Shown in pieces: positions 1-8,461 of a stretch of DNA of 64,000 bases. Position 1 is the stretch's first letter, and every line of letters begins with the position of its first letter. Source of the stretch: Geodermatophilus telluris (lineage in GTDB: Bacteria > Actinomycetota > Actinomycetes > Mycobacteriales > Geodermatophilaceae); assembly GCF_900102745.1 (NCBI RefSeq), contig NZ_FMZF01000001.1:496001-560000 (forward strand), read 5' to 3'. The notes beneath the pieces were generated by a model. It made no database searches. It was not told where the DNA came from and saw nothing but the letters and a program-made list of their open reading frames with translations. A program made the position numbers and the translations under genes.

Positions 1-152
1 TCGAAGTCGACGTCCGTGCCGGCCTTCTTGGGGTTGACGCCGCCGACGATGGCCGTGCCGGAGGCGAGCATGCGCTGGGTGTGCTTGCGCCCCTCCGAGC
101 CGGTCATGCCCTGGACGATGACCTTGCTGTTCTCGTTGAGGAAGATCGACAT
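1..152 (-). CDS. sucD: Succinyl-CoA ligase alpha subunit (N-terminal part)
   Basis: The first 50 codons of the ADP/GDP-forming succinyl-CoA synthetase alpha chain, cut by the window edge. It starts with ATG at 152 and reads MSIFLNENSKVIVQGMTG, the usual opening of the CoA-binding Rossmann domain, followed by GGVNPKKAGTDV. With SucC it interconverts succinyl-CoA and succinate with substrate-level phosphorylation in the TCA cycle. It lies 27 bases after the sucC stop on the same strand, so sucC-sucD is an operon. Confidence 0.95.
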   Translation of the reverse strand, partial: MSIFLNENSKVIVQGMTGSEGRKHTQRMLASGTAIVGGVNPKKAGTDVDF

Positions 153-179
153 CTCTTCAGGTCCTGTCGTTGAGGGCGT

Positions 180-1343
180 TCAGCGGGCGGCGAGCTCGGC
201 GGCCCGGCGCGCGGCGCCGTCCATCGTGTCCACCACGGTCACCAGCGGGTGGTTCGCCTCGGCGAGGATCCGGCGACCCTCCTCGACGTTGTTGCCGTCG
301 AGCCGGACCACCAGCGGCTTGGTGGCCTCGTCGCCCAGGATGCCCAGGGCGGAGACGATGCCGTTGGCGACGGCGTCGCAGGCGGTGATCCCGCCGAAGA
401 CGTTGACGAAGACGCTCTTCACGGCCGGGTCGGAGAGGATGATCTCCAGGCCGTTGGCCATGACCTCGGCCGAGGCGCCGCCGCCGATGTCGAGGAAGTT
501 GGCCGGCTTCACGCCACCGAACTCCTCGCCGGCGTAGGCCACCACGTCCAGCGTGCTCATGACCAGGCCGGCGCCGTTGCCGATGATGCCGACCTCGCCG
601 TCGAGCTTGACGTAGTTGAGGTCCTTCTCCTTGGCGCGCGCCTCGAGCGGGTCGGCGGAGGCGGAGTCCTCGAGCGCCGCGTGGCTCTCGTGGCGGAAGG
701 CGGCGTTCTCGTCGAGGGTCACCTTGGCGTCGAGCGCCAGCACGGTGCCGTCGGGCGCCTTGGCCAGCGGGTTGACCTCGACGAGGGTGGCGTCCTCCTT
801 GGCGAAGGTGTCCCACAGCTGCACGGCGATGGCGATGACCTGGTCGCGCACCTCGGGGGCGAACCCGGCGGCGTCCACGATCTCGGCGGCCTTGGCGGTG
901 TCGACGCCGACCGTGGCGTCGACCGGGACCCGCGCCAGCGCCTCGGGGCGCTCGACGGCGAGCTGCTCGATCTCCATGCCGCCCTCGACGCTGGCCATGG
1001 CCAGGAAGGTGCGGTTGGCGCGGTCGAGGAGGTAGGAGAAGTAGTACTCCTCGGCGATGTCGCTGGCCTGGGCCACCATGACGCGGTGGGTGATGTGGCC
1101 CTTGATGTCCAGGCCGAGGATGTCCTGGGCCCGGGCGCGCGCCTCGTCGGCGTCGTCGGCCAGCTTCACGCCGCCGGCCTTGCCGCGCCCACCGGTCTTC
1201 ACCTGCGCCTTGACGACGACGCGCGAGCCGATCTCCCGCGCGATCGCCTCGGCCTGGTCGGGTGTCTCGGCCACGCCGCCGGGCAGCACGGGCACGCCGT
1301 GCGAGGCCAGCAGGTCACGCGCCTGGTACTCGAAGAGATCCAC
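180..1343 (-). CDS. sucC: Succinyl-CoA ligase beta subunit
   Basis: A 387-residue ATP-grasp subunit of succinyl-CoA synthetase. The GTG start at 1343 gives [19 protein letters not shown], matching the family N-terminus. The central segment VEVNPLA is the usual metal/nucleotide-binding piece of the ATP-grasp fold, and the C-terminal half carries FLDIGGGAS and [11 protein letters not shown] of the CoA-ligase domain. Full length for the family. It is transcribed with sucD, which follows directly. The short 63-base gap upstream separates it from a B12-fold gene, so co-transcription with that gene is possible. Confidence 0.97.
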   Translation of the reverse strand: MDLFEYQARDLLASHGVPVLPGGVAETPDQAEAIAREIGSRVVVKAQVKTGGRGKAGGVKLADDADEARARAQDILGLDIKGHITHRVMVAQASDIAEEYYFSYLLDRANRTFLAMASVEGGMEIEQLAVERPEALARVPVDATVGVDTAKAAEIVDAAGFAPEVRDQVIAIAVQLWDTFAKEDATLVEVNPLAKAPDGTVLALDAKVTLDENAAFRHESHAALEDSASADPLEARAKEKDLNYVKLDGEVGIIGNGAGLVMSTLDVVAYAGEEFGGVKPANFLDIGGGASAEVMANGLEIILSDPAVKSVFVNVFGGITACDAVANGIVSALGILGDEATKPLVVRLDGNNVEEGRRILAEANHPLVTVVDTMDGAARRAAELAAR

Positions 1344-1406
1344 GAACGAGCACCGTAGCTCCCGCGTTCCGGGCCCGCGTCACCGGCGGGGGCCGTGTGG
1401 GGAGGG

Positions 1407-1799
1407 TCACCGCACCGCCTCGCGGGCGGATCCGGGACCGCCCTGGTCACGGTGCAGCGCGGCGGCCACGGCCTCGGGCGGGGTGCCGTCGGGGAAGGTG
1501 CGGACGCCGTCCGGGACGCCGTCGGCACCCCCGAGGACGAAGGGGACGACGTCGTCCGCGCCCACCGCGGCCAGCCGCTCGAGCACCTCTGCGAGCAGCC
1601 CCGGTGGCGCGCCGGCCAGCCCGACGGCGTCGGCGTCCTCCTGGACGACGGTCGCGGCGAGCTGGCCGGCCGAGGCCGGGACGCCGGTGAGCACCACCTC
1701 GGCGCCGGCGTCGCGCAGCGCGCGGGCCAGCGCGACGGCGCGTGGGTCGCCGGCTCCCCCGGGTCCGGCCACGACGACGCGCAGCCGCTCCCCGCTCAC
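1407..1799 (-). CDS. Small B12-binding-fold protein, cobalamin His missing
   Basis: A 130-residue single-domain protein with the Rossmann-like layout of methylmalonyl-CoA mutase C-terminal (cobalamin-binding) domains: VVVAGPGG near residue 8, then [17 protein letters not shown], then a helix followed by EDADAVGLAG. The DxHxxG motif that supplies the lower axial histidine to B12 is replaced by AGDPRA, so base-off B12 binding of the usual kind is unlikely. The GTG start overlaps the stop of the upstream membrane-protein gene (GTGA), implying translational coupling. It may be a regulatory or degenerate relative; its function is unknown. Confidence 0.75.
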   Translation of the reverse strand: MSGERLRVVVAGPGGAGDPRAVALARALRDAGAEVVLTGVPASAGQLAATVVQEDADAVGLAGAPPGLLAEVLERLAAVGADDVVPFVLGGADGVPDGVRTFPDGTPPEAVAAALHRDQGGPGSAREAVR

Positions 1800-2908
1800 C
1801 CGCCGACCGTCCGCCGCAGCCGCCAGGTGAGCACGGTGAGCAGCGCGTAGCCCAGGCCCGCGGCGAGCAGGCCGGCACCGGGGACGGTCCACTCCAGGTC
1901 CGGGGAGGCCACCGCGTCGCGCAGGCCGCCCAGCCCGGCGGCGAGCACGGTCGCGGCGAGCGCGAGCAGCCCGCCGACGGCGGCCAGCCGCGGGCGCAGC
2001 GACGGCGCGAGGACGGCGACCAGCAGCACCGCACCGGCCAGCAGCAGCCCGCCGAGCAGCGCCAGCCCCGGCCGCTCGAGCAGCCCCTGCGGGCCCTCCT
2101 GCTCCACGACGACCTGGAGACCGGTGGCCGGGTCGGCGACGAGCCGGTCGGGGACGTCGGCGGCGGGCAGCGCCAGGCAGAGCACGGTCAGCACGCCGAG
2201 CAGCACCGCGGCGCCGGCGAGCCCGGGCCGCGCCGGGTCGAGGGCGCCGCGGTCCTCCATGCGCGTGCGGCCCCACACCAGGGCGGCGCAGCCACCGGCG
2301 AGCACGGCCAGGCCCAGCGCGGCGACCTGCAGCAGCCACCCGGGGCCGGTCTCGACCGAGCTGGTGAGCACGGGTTCGCCGGCCAGCACCTCGACACCGG
2401 GGCGCACCGTCGAGGAGCTGCCCCGGTAGAGCTCGAGGAGCAGCCCGCCGAGTGCGAGCGCCCCGCCCACCGCGGCGAAGGCCAGCCCGAAGCGCGGGAC
2501 GCGGCCGGCCGCCAGCCCCGCACCCACCGCGACGGAGAGGAGCGGGACGAGCAGGCCGGCCAGGACGGCGCCGGGGCCCCCGCCGAGGGTGAGCTGCTCA
2601 CCGCCGACCACCAGGTACCGGGGGAACAGCGCGGCCGCGCCGGCCAGCCCGGCCAGGACGAGGAGCACCCCGGCGACCCGGGCGCCCGCGGGGACGTCGC
2701 CGACCACCAGGCCGTCGGACGCGGCGCGGGAGCGGTCCACCGTCGCCGTCCGCCCTCCGGTGGCCGGCCCGCGCCGGCCGGACGCCGGGCGACGGGCCTC
2801 CGCGGCGGCCGGACGGGTGCGCCGGGCGGTGCCGCCGCGGATCCGGTCGTCGCGGGCCCGGTCGTCGCGGGCCCGGTCGTCGCGGACAGAGCGGTCCCGG
2901 CCGGCCAC
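1796..2908 (-). CDS. Multi-pass membrane protein of unknown function
   Basis: About 370 residues. The first roughly 65 residues are Arg/Asp-rich and presumably cytoplasmic, including a DDRAR repeat. The rest consists of about seven to eight hydrophobic segments, for example [18 protein letters not shown] and LLGGLLLAGAVLLVAVLA. The GTG at 2908 is preferred over an upstream ATG because AAGGGGGA lies 5-6 bases before it. I recognise no named family. The overlap with the downstream B12-fold gene suggests a two-gene unit. A lipase-like gene is divergent, so 2909-3097 should hold two promoters. Confidence 0.75.
   Translation of the reverse strand: MAGRDRSVRDDRARDDRARDDRIRGGTARRTRPAAAEARRPASGRRGPATGGRTATVDRSRAASDGLVVGDVPAGARVAGVLLVLAGLAGAAALFPRYLVVGGEQLTLGGGPGAVLAGLLVPLLSVAVGAGLAAGRVPRFGLAFAAVGGALALGGLLLELYRGSSSTVRPGVEVLAGEPVLTSSVETGPGWLLQVAALGLAVLAGGCAALVWGRTRMEDRGALDPARPGLAGAAVLLGVLTVLCLALPAADVPDRLVADPATGLQVVVEQEGPQGLLERPGLALLGGLLLAGAVLLVAVLAPSLRPRLAAVGGLLALAATVLAAGLGGLRDAVASPDLEWTVPGAGLLAAGLGYALLTVLTWRLRRTVGG
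2843..2886. repeat. Three tandem 15-bp units inside a coding region
   Basis: The unit CCGGTCGTCGCGGGC occurs twice exactly and once nearly complete. On the minus strand it encodes the DDRAR repeats in the N-terminal tail of the membrane protein. Copy-number change would keep the frame. Confidence 0.85.
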
Positions 2909-3097
2909 GGGTCCCCCTTCGTCGAGAAGTGTTCCGAACCGGTCTCGATGTCGTCGAGATCCGGCGCCGTCTCGTGTGACCGTCGCCACACGTGGGCATT
3001 ACCGTCCTGTGAACGGAGCACGACAGCGGCGCTCCGGTCACCGACGGGTTCTCGGCTCCCGGGACCACGACGGCGGCCCGTGAACGGGGAGGACCTC

Positions 3098-3994
3098 ATG
3101 CGAGCGACCGACGAGGCCGGGCGCCGTCCAGAGTCGCACACCGACGAGGTCCTCCCGGGCGCGCCACGGGACCTGCTCCGGGCGCTGGCCTCCCCCGCCG
3201 GGGTCGCCGGCGGGCTGACCGAGCTGGCCTGGGTCGGCGCCCACGCGCTGCTCTACCCGCTGGGTGCGCGCACCGAGGCGCTGCGGCTCGACCCCCGCGT
3301 CCGGCCGGGCGAGCAGTCCCCCGCCGTCCGCGCGCTGTTCGCCGCCGACCCGCTGGCCGCCCGCATCCCCGTGCTGCTGGTGCACGGGCTCATCGACAAC
3401 CGCTCGATCTTCACCGTCATGCGCCGCGGCCTGCGCCGGCGGGGCTTCGCCCAGGTGTGCACCTGGAACTACAGCCCGTTCCTCGGCGACGTCGCCACGG
3501 GCGCCCGCGACCTCGGCGCGCACGTCGAGCGGCTCTGCGCCCAGACCGGGCACGACCAGGTGCACGTCGTCGGGCACAGCCTGGGCGGGCTCATCGCCCG
3601 CTACCACGTCCAGCGCCAGGGCGGCGGCGAGCGGGTGCGGTCGCTGGTCACCCTGGGCACGCCGCACGGCGGGTCGGTGCTGGCCCACCTGCTGCCCACC
3701 CCGATGGTCCGCCAGCTGCGGCCGGGGTCGGCGGTGCTGCGGGAGCTCGCCGAGCCCGCACCCGGCTGGTCGACGCCGCTGACCGCGGTCTACAGCGACC
3801 TCGACCAGGTCGTCGTCCCCACCCGCGCGGGGCGCTGCGACCACCCCGACCTCCGGGCGCGCAACGTGCTCGTCCGCGGCGCCGGGCACATGACCCTGCC
3901 CTTCCACCGCGGCGTCGTCGACGAGGTCGCCGCCACCCTCGCCGGGCTCCGCACCGCCCCGGCCGCCCGGCTGGCGCCGGCCGCGGTCGCCTGA
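3098..3994 (+). CDS. Lipase-like alpha/beta hydrolase
   Basis: A 298-residue alpha/beta hydrolase of the bacterial lipase/PGAP1-like type. The oxyanion strand reads PVLLVHGLIDN (residues 91-101), the nucleophile elbow GHSLGG places Ser161, GTPHGG follows near 195, and a late Asp (YSDLDQVV) and His (GAGHMTLP) complete the likely triad. It probably hydrolyses a lipid or acyl ester. No clear signal peptide is visible, so the location is uncertain. A GGGGAGGA ribosome site precedes ATG 3098. It converges on the GYD-domain gene with only 7 bases between stops. Confidence 0.85.
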   Translation: MRATDEAGRRPESHTDEVLPGAPRDLLRALASPAGVAGGLTELAWVGAHALLYPLGARTEALRLDPRVRPGEQSPAVRALFAADPLAARIPVLLVHGLIDNRSIFTVMRRGLRRRGFAQVCTWNYSPFLGDVATGARDLGAHVERLCAQTGHDQVHVVGHSLGGLIARYHVQRQGGGERVRSLVTLGTPHGGSVLAHLLPTPMVRQLRPGSAVLRELAEPAPGWSTPLTAVYSDLDQVVVPTRAGRCDHPDLRARNVLVRGAGHMTLPFHRGVVDEVAATLAGLRTAPAARLAPAAVA

Positions 3995-4001
3995 CCGGCC
4001 G

Positions 4002-4334
4002 CTAGGTCCCCGGCGGTCGGAAGGTGTCGCGGACCCGCCTGGCCGTGCCGAGGACCGCCAGCAGCTGGTCCTGGTCCAGCAGCTGGTGCGTCGCGACGTG
4101 CTCGATCGCCCCGCTGCTCATCGACGTGACGCCGACGGCGAGCGCGGTCTCGGCGTCCGGCGCCTCGAGGATGACCAGCCCGTCCTGGCCGCCGGTCATC
4201 CAGTACAGGGCCTCCAGCCGCCCGCCCGCCGCCTCGGCCGTCGCCCGCACGGCGGCGGTCCGGTCCCCCGGCTGGTCCACCAGGCGGGCCCAGGTCTCCG
4301 GCTTGTAGGCGAAGAACACGACGAACCTCGGCAT
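4002..4334 (-). CDS. GYD-domain-like small protein
   Basis: A 110-residue protein resembling the GYD domain family (ferredoxin-like dimeric alpha/beta barrel): PRFVVFFAYKPETWARL, then AAGGRLEALYWMTGGQDGLVILEAPD, where the family usually has GEYD. ATG 4334 is preceded by GAGGAGG. The biochemical role of the family is unknown. It shares no operon with its neighbours: a convergent hydrolase lies on one side and a divergent peptidase on the other. Confidence 0.75.
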   Translation of the reverse strand: MPRFVVFFAYKPETWARLVDQPGDRTAAVRATAEAAGGRLEALYWMTGGQDGLVILEAPDAETALAVGVTSMSSGAIEHVATHQLLDQDQLLAVLGTARRVRDTFRPPGT

Positions 4335-4681
4335 CACCGACCTCCTCGGGCGGCACCACGCGTCCGGCGAGTGCAGCAGGAGCCGGGGAGGCCGGCCAGG
4401 ACCCCGTGAGCGTCGGCCGGGCCCCCGGCGCGCTCCGGACGCTGGGCACCCGCGCCCGCACGCCGCGCTGCGCACCGGCACGACCCGCGGAGTCCTCGTC
4501 ACGCAGGGCAGACATGGCGACACGCACCGTCGCCTCCACGGCAACGGCCTGACGGATCGTTACGGTCCGATCACGGCGCCGGTACCCACCGGCGGGCGTC
4601 CCCCGGGCGCCTCCACCGCCGTCGCTCCCCCGACGGGCTGCTCCCTCCAGCCGGCCCGGGAGCGTGGACGAAGGGTGTCCC
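4335..4681. other. 347-bp divergent intergenic region
   Basis: No convincing gene lies between the divergent GYD-domain and M23 peptidase genes. The region must hold both promoters and a leader of the peptidase. I see TTACGGTCCGATCACGG around 4560-4576 with weak dyad symmetry near GATCGTTACGGTCCGATC. I searched for a ydaO (c-di-AMP) riboswitch, common before actinobacterial M23 and Rpf genes, and did not find its conserved core. Confidence 0.5.
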
Positions 4682-5503
4682 GTGACCCGGCAGAGTGCTC
4701 CAGGGCTGCTCGAGCGCCCGACGAGCGGCCTCCCGCGCGTCGCTGCCGCGCCGGCGCGGCCCCTGGTCCCGTCCCCGCGCGCGGCCGCGGACGACGTCCC
4801 CGCTCCCGCCGGGACCGGTGCGGTCCCCGCCGCCGAGCCGGCCGCGCGCCGCAGCGTCCGCCGTCCGCCCGGCCGGCGCGGCCCGCTGTGGCTGGCCGCG
4901 GTCGTCGCCGGCGCCGTCGTCGCCGCCGTTCCGGCCTTCACCGGGGGCACCCCGGCGCCGACCACCGTCAGCGCCGCCGACTACGGGCTCGGCGCGGCCG
5001 ACCTCGGGCTGACCGGGGCCGTGGAGGACGCCGAGGCCCGCCGCGGCATCTCCGAGGCCGAGGCCCAGCAGCGGCTGTCCGAGCTCGCCGCCTCCCGCGC
5101 CGCCCGCGAGCCGCAGGTGGTGCTGCCGGCGCAGGGACGCATGACCACCTGCTTCTGCATGCGCTGGGGCCAGATGCACTACGGCATCGACCTCGCCGGC
5201 CCGCTCGGGACGCCGATCTACTCGGCCACGGACGGCGTCGTGCTGCGCGCCGGGGCCGCCTCGGGCTACGGCAACGCCGTCTACGTGCAGGACGCCGACG
5301 GGAACGTGCACGTCTACGGCCACATGCGCTACTACGACGTGCGGGCCGGCGACATCGTGCACGCCGGCGACCAGATCGCCAAGATCGGCAACGAGGGTCA
5401 GTCGACCGGCCCCCACCTGCACTACCAGATCAACCGCGGCAGCATGACCGGCCGCCCCATGGACCCCGAGGAGTGGCTCGCCGAGCACGGCGTGGCCGTC
5501 TGA
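4682..5503 (+). CDS. M23 (LytM-type) membrane-anchored metallopeptidase
   Basis: About 273 residues: a Pro/Ala/Arg-rich cytoplasmic tail, one membrane segment (roughly 69-86, LWLAAVVAGAVVAAVPAF), a linker, and a C-terminal zinc peptidase domain. The zinc ligands are visible as HYGID (His166, Asp170) and HLH (His247), with YGHM supplying the other conserved His. Such enzymes cut peptidoglycan cross-bridges or stem peptides outside the membrane, or act as degenerate amidase activators; here the metal site is intact. GTG 4682 follows GAAGGG; GTG 4664 is an alternative start. Confidence 0.88.
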   Translation: MTRQSAPGLLERPTSGLPRVAAAPARPLVPSPRAAADDVPAPAGTGAVPAAEPAARRSVRRPPGRRGPLWLAAVVAGAVVAAVPAFTGGTPAPTTVSAADYGLGAADLGLTGAVEDAEARRGISEAEAQQRLSELAASRAAREPQVVLPAQGRMTTCFCMRWGQMHYGIDLAGPLGTPIYSATDGVVLRAGAASGYGNAVYVQDADGNVHVYGHMRYYDVRAGDIVHAGDQIAKIGNEGQSTGPHLHYQINRGSMTGRPMDPEEWLAEHGVAV

Positions 5504-5511
5504 CGCCCACC

Positions 5512-5575
5512 CCGGGGGTGTTCCTCGCGCTCCTGGGGTCCTGCAGCACCCGCAGAGCACGAGGAACACCCCCGG
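5512..5575. terminator. Perfect 16-bp inverted repeat between convergent genes
   Basis: The arms CCGGGGGTGTTCCTCG (5512-5527) and its exact complement (5560-5575) flank a 32-base loop. It sits just after the M23 peptidase stop and before the stop of the minus-strand gene, fitting a bidirectional terminator. There is no T-tract, as is common in high-GC actinobacteria. Confidence 0.7.
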
Positions 5576-5603
5576 AGCGGCGCCCGCTCAGCGCCACGCC
5601 GCG

Positions 5604-5900
5604 TCAGGAGACCTCGACGACCCCCTCGAGGACCCGCTGCTGCACCGGGGTCCCGGCGAGCACGGCCCGGTGGGCGAGCCGCTCGGGGTCTGCCAGGTAG
5701 CCCCGGTAGGCGGCGTCGGAGGCGAACGACAGGACGTGCACCTCCGTCGCGCCGTCCGCACTCCGCAGCCTGCGCTCCAGCACACCCTCGTGGCGGGCCA
5801 GCAGCGGGAGCACGAGGTCCTCGTAGCGCCGGAACGCCGCCAGCGCGCCGGGCGGCACGTCGAGGACGGCGACGACCGTGAGGCGTCCGTCGCCCGACAC
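5604..5900 (-). CDS. Small ferredoxin-fold (ABM/DUF1330-like) protein
   Basis: A 98-residue protein with an alternating beta-alpha pattern (LTVVAVLDV, FRRYEDLVLPLLARHEG, TEVHVLSFAS, YRGYLADPERLA) typical of dimeric alpha/beta barrel proteins such as antibiotic-biosynthesis monooxygenase-like or DUF1330 proteins. No catalytic residue can be assigned. The GTG start at 5900 lies 14 bases after the pcrA stop, so it is probably the last gene of the pcrA transcript. The ribosome site is weak. Confidence 0.7.
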   Translation of the reverse strand: MSGDGRLTVVAVLDVPPGALAAFRRYEDLVLPLLARHEGVLERRLRSADGATEVHVLSFASDAAYRGYLADPERLAHRAVLAGTPVQQRVLEGVVEVS

Positions 5901-5913
5901 GCCGGCGACCGCC

Positions 5914-8208
5914 CTAGAGCTTGACGAGCGGGGCGTAGCGCAGGACGAGGCGCTTGGTACCGCCCGAGCCGAAGTCGACGGTCGCCTGCGCGCGGTCGCC
6001 GGCGCCGGTGACCTCGACCACCGTGCCCAGGCCGAACGCGTCGTGGCTGACCCGGTCGCCGACCTCGACGCTGATGACCGCACGGTTGCCGCGGCCGCCG
6101 CGCAGCCCCCCGGTGGACAGCCCGGTGGCCGCCACCCGCTGCTGCGCCGAGGAGCCGGTGCTCGGCGCCGGGGTGGGGTCGAGCCGGGCCCAGTGCACCG
6201 TGTCGGAGGGCAGCTCGTCGAGGAAGCGCGAGGGCGGGTTGTAGGCCGGCTGCCCCCAGCTGGTGCGCACCGTGGCGCGGGAGAGGAACAGCCGCTGCTG
6301 GGCGCGGGTGATGCCCACGTAGGCCAGCCGCCGCTCCTCCTCCAGCTCCTTCGGGTCGCCCAGCGCCCGCAGGTGCGGGAAGACGCCGTCCTCCAGGCCG
6401 GTGAGGAACACCACCGGGAACTCCAGGCCCTTGGCGGTGTGCAGCGTCATCAGGGTGACCACGCCGGCCTCGTCCCCGGACACCGGGATCTGGTCGGCGT
6501 CGGCCACCAGCGAGACCTGCTCGAGGAAGTCGGTCACCGTGCCGCCGGGGTTGGCCGCCTCGAACTCCGCGGCCACCGAGATCAGCTCGTTGAGGTTGTC
6601 GACGCGGCCCTCGTCCTGCGGGTCGGTGCTGGCCTCGAGCTCGGCCAGGTAGCCGGTGCGGTCGAGGACGCTCTCCAGCAGCGCGGCCGGACCCGACCCG
6701 GACTCGACCAGCTGCTCGAACTCCTCGAGCAGCGTCACGAACTCCTGCACGGCCTTGAGCGAGCGCGGCGCGAGCGTGGTGATCTCCGGGCAGCGGCGCA
6801 GCGCGGAGGCGAACGCGATCCGCTCGCGGTCGGCGAACTGCTCGATGCAGGACTCGGCCTTGTCGCCGATGCCGCGCTTGGGCGTGTTGAGCACGCGGCG
6901 CAGGCTCACCACGTCGGCGGGGTTGGCCACCACCTTGAGGTAGGCGATGGCGTCGCGGACCTCCTTGCGCTCGTAGAAGCGCACCCCGCCGACGACCTTG
7001 TAGGGCATGCCGACGCGGATGAACACCTCCTCGAAGACGCGGGAGGCGTTGTTGGTCCGGTAGAAGACGGCGATGTCGGCGGGCCGGGTCTTCCCGGCGT
7101 CGACCAGCGCGTCGATCTGCTCGGCGACCCAGGCCGCCTCGTCGTGCTCGTTCTCGGCGACGTAGCCCTCGATCAGCTCGCCGTCGCCGGCGTCGGTCCA
7201 CAGGTCCTTGGGACGGCGGCCGGTGTTCCTGGCGATGACGGTGTTGGCCGCCCGGAGGATCCGCTGCGTGGAGCGGTAGTTCTGCTCGAGCAGGATCGTC
7301 GTCGCCTGCGGGTAGTCGCGCTCGAACTCGTCGATGTTGCGGATCGTCGCGCCGCGGAAGGCGTAGATCGACTGGTCGGCGTCGCCGACGACGCAGAGCT
7401 CGGCCGGGGGCACCGGCCCCTCGCCGGTACCGACCAGCTCGCGGACCAGCACGTACTGCGCGTGGTTGGTGTCCTGGTACTCGTCGACCAGCACGTGCCG
7501 GAAGCGGCGGCGGTAGTGCTCGGCGACGTCGGGGAAGGCCTGCAGCAGGTTGACCGTCGTCATGATCAGGTCGTCGAAGTCCAGCGCGTGCGCCTCGCGC
7601 AGCCGCCGCTGGTAGAGCGTGTACGCCTCCTTGAGCACCTTCTCAGGCGCCGTCTGGGGGTCGTAGGACTCCTCGTCGACCAGCTCGTTCTTCAGGTTCG
7701 ACACCTGCGCGGCGAGGCTGCGGCCGGGGTAGCGCTTGGCGTCGAGGTCGAGGTCGCGGGCGACCATCGTCATCAGCCGCACCGAGTCGCCCTGGTCGTA
7801 GATCGTGAACGACGACTTCAGGCCCAGCTTGGCCGCCTCGGCGCGCAGGATGCGCACGCACATGGAGTGGAACGTCGACACCCACATCGCGCGGGCACGC
7901 GGCCCGACCAGCTGGGCGACGCGCTGCTTCATCTCGCCGGCGGCCTTGTTGGTGAAGGTGATCGCCAGGACCTCGCCGGGCTGCACACCGCGGGCGCCGA
8001 GCAGGTAGGCGACGCGGTGGGTGAGCACGCGGGTCTTGCCCGAGCCGGCACCGGCGACGATGAGCAGCGGGCCGCCCTCGTGGACGACGGCCTGACGCTG
8101 GGGACCGTTGAGGCCGGCCAGCATGCGGTCCAGTTCCCGGCCGGCCGAGCCGGGAGCGGAACGCTGGAGCGCGGCGGTACCGGGGAGGGCCTGCTGCACG
8201 CTGCTCAT
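5914..8208 (-). CDS. pcrA: ATP-dependent DNA helicase PcrA/UvrD
   Basis: A 764-residue SF1A 3'-5' helicase for repair and replication-conflict resolution. Walker A AGAGSGKT lies at 52-59, motif Ia at AITFTNKAAGEM, and Walker B DEYQDTN at 242-248. Later motifs are YRS (motif IV), TLHTAKGLEF (motif V) and RLAYVGITRA (motif VI). The C-terminus GDRVSHDAFGLGTVVEV is the Tudor-like tail that in UvrD/PcrA contacts RNA polymerase. Start: ATG 8208, or GTG 8214 just upstream. TACAGT at 8218-8223 (minus strand) is so close that the mRNA may be leaderless or nearly so. Confidence 0.96.
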   Translation of the reverse strand: MSSVQQALPGTAALQRSAPGSAGRELDRMLAGLNGPQRQAVVHEGGPLLIVAGAGSGKTRVLTHRVAYLLGARGVQPGEVLAITFTNKAAGEMKQRVAQLVGPRARAMWVSTFHSMCVRILRAEAAKLGLKSSFTIYDQGDSVRLMTMVARDLDLDAKRYPGRSLAAQVSNLKNELVDEESYDPQTAPEKVLKEAYTLYQRRLREAHALDFDDLIMTTVNLLQAFPDVAEHYRRRFRHVLVDEYQDTNHAQYVLVRELVGTGEGPVPPAELCVVGDADQSIYAFRGATIRNIDEFERDYPQATTILLEQNYRSTQRILRAANTVIARNTGRRPKDLWTDAGDGELIEGYVAENEHDEAAWVAEQIDALVDAGKTRPADIAVFYRTNNASRVFEEVFIRVGMPYKVVGGVRFYERKEVRDAIAYLKVVANPADVVSLRRVLNTPKRGIGDKAESCIEQFADRERIAFASALRRCPEITTLAPRSLKAVQEFVTLLEEFEQLVESGSGPAALLESVLDRTGYLAELEASTDPQDEGRVDNLNELISVAAEFEAANPGGTVTDFLEQVSLVADADQIPVSGDEAGVVTLMTLHTAKGLEFPVVFLTGLEDGVFPHLRALGDPKELEEERRLAYVGITRAQQRLFLSRATVRTSWGQPAYNPPSRFLDELPSDTVHWARLDPTPAPSTGSSAQQRVAATGLSTGGLRGGRGNRAVISVEVGDRVSHDAFGLGTVVEVTGAGDRAQATVDFGSGGTKRLVLRYAPLVKL

Positions 8209-8288
8209 AGCCACACCACTGTAGTTCGCACCGGCGACGGCCCCGCCCGGCGCCGGACCGGTCGTGGCGCCCTCCGGGACCGGTGTGG

Positions 8289-8294
8289 CAGACT
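8289..8294 (+). promoter_or_regulatory. Candidate -10 hexamer of the chorismate mutase leader
   Basis: CAGACT followed by 7 bases and then GTG 8302. This spacing would put the transcript start at the GTG, giving a leaderless leader-peptide mRNA. The -35 region is not recognisable. Confidence 0.4.
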
Positions 8295-8301
8295 CCCCGC
8301 C

Positions 8302-8367
8302 GTGCTGCTCGCCACCGTCGGCTTTTCCTACGGGCACCGGGTCCCGGTGTCCGTCGCCGCTGGCTGA
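8302..8367 (+). CDS. Putative Phe/Tyr leader peptide before chorismate mutase
   Basis: A 21-residue reading frame, VLLATVGFSYGHRVPVSVAAG, ending in TGA. It contains Phe (TTT, a very rare codon at this GC content) and Tyr, the end products of the branch fed by chorismate mutase. A terminator-like hairpin begins 15 bases after its stop and the chorismate mutase gene follows. The arrangement matches ribosome-mediated attenuation, comparable in idea to the FYF leader AroR of Corynebacterium glutamicum. A small hairpin (CACCGGGTCCCGGTG) directly follows the Tyr codon. Inferred from layout only. Confidence 0.5.
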   Translation: MLLATVGFSYGHRVPVSVAAG

Positions 8368-8382
8368 GCAGCCGCCGCAACG

Positions 8383-8413
8383 AACGCCCCGGGCCCGAGG
8401 AGCCCGGGGCGTT
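8383..8413 (+). terminator. Putative attenuator hairpin
   Basis: A perfect 12-bp stem, AACGCCCCGGGC pairing with GCCCGGGGCGTT, with a 7-base loop, followed by TCTCGTT. It stands between the leader peptide and chorismate mutase with no gene ending there, so premature termination (attenuation) is the natural reading. Confidence 0.7.
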
Positions 8414-8461
8414 TCTCGTTCCCGGGGTCCCGACGGCCACCGTCCCACCCGGAGGAACCCG

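Noticed and set aside
249-1358. Long open frame on the plus strand opposite sucC, and many similar long antisense frames across the window
   Set aside because: At this GC content stop codons are rare in all frames. These frames have His/Gly/Val- or Arg-rich compositions and no motifs, while the opposite strand encodes well-known proteins.
4335-4681. Possible ydaO (c-di-AMP) riboswitch before the M23 peptidase
   Set aside because: Actinobacterial M23 and Rpf genes often have one, but the conserved core sequences are not present here.
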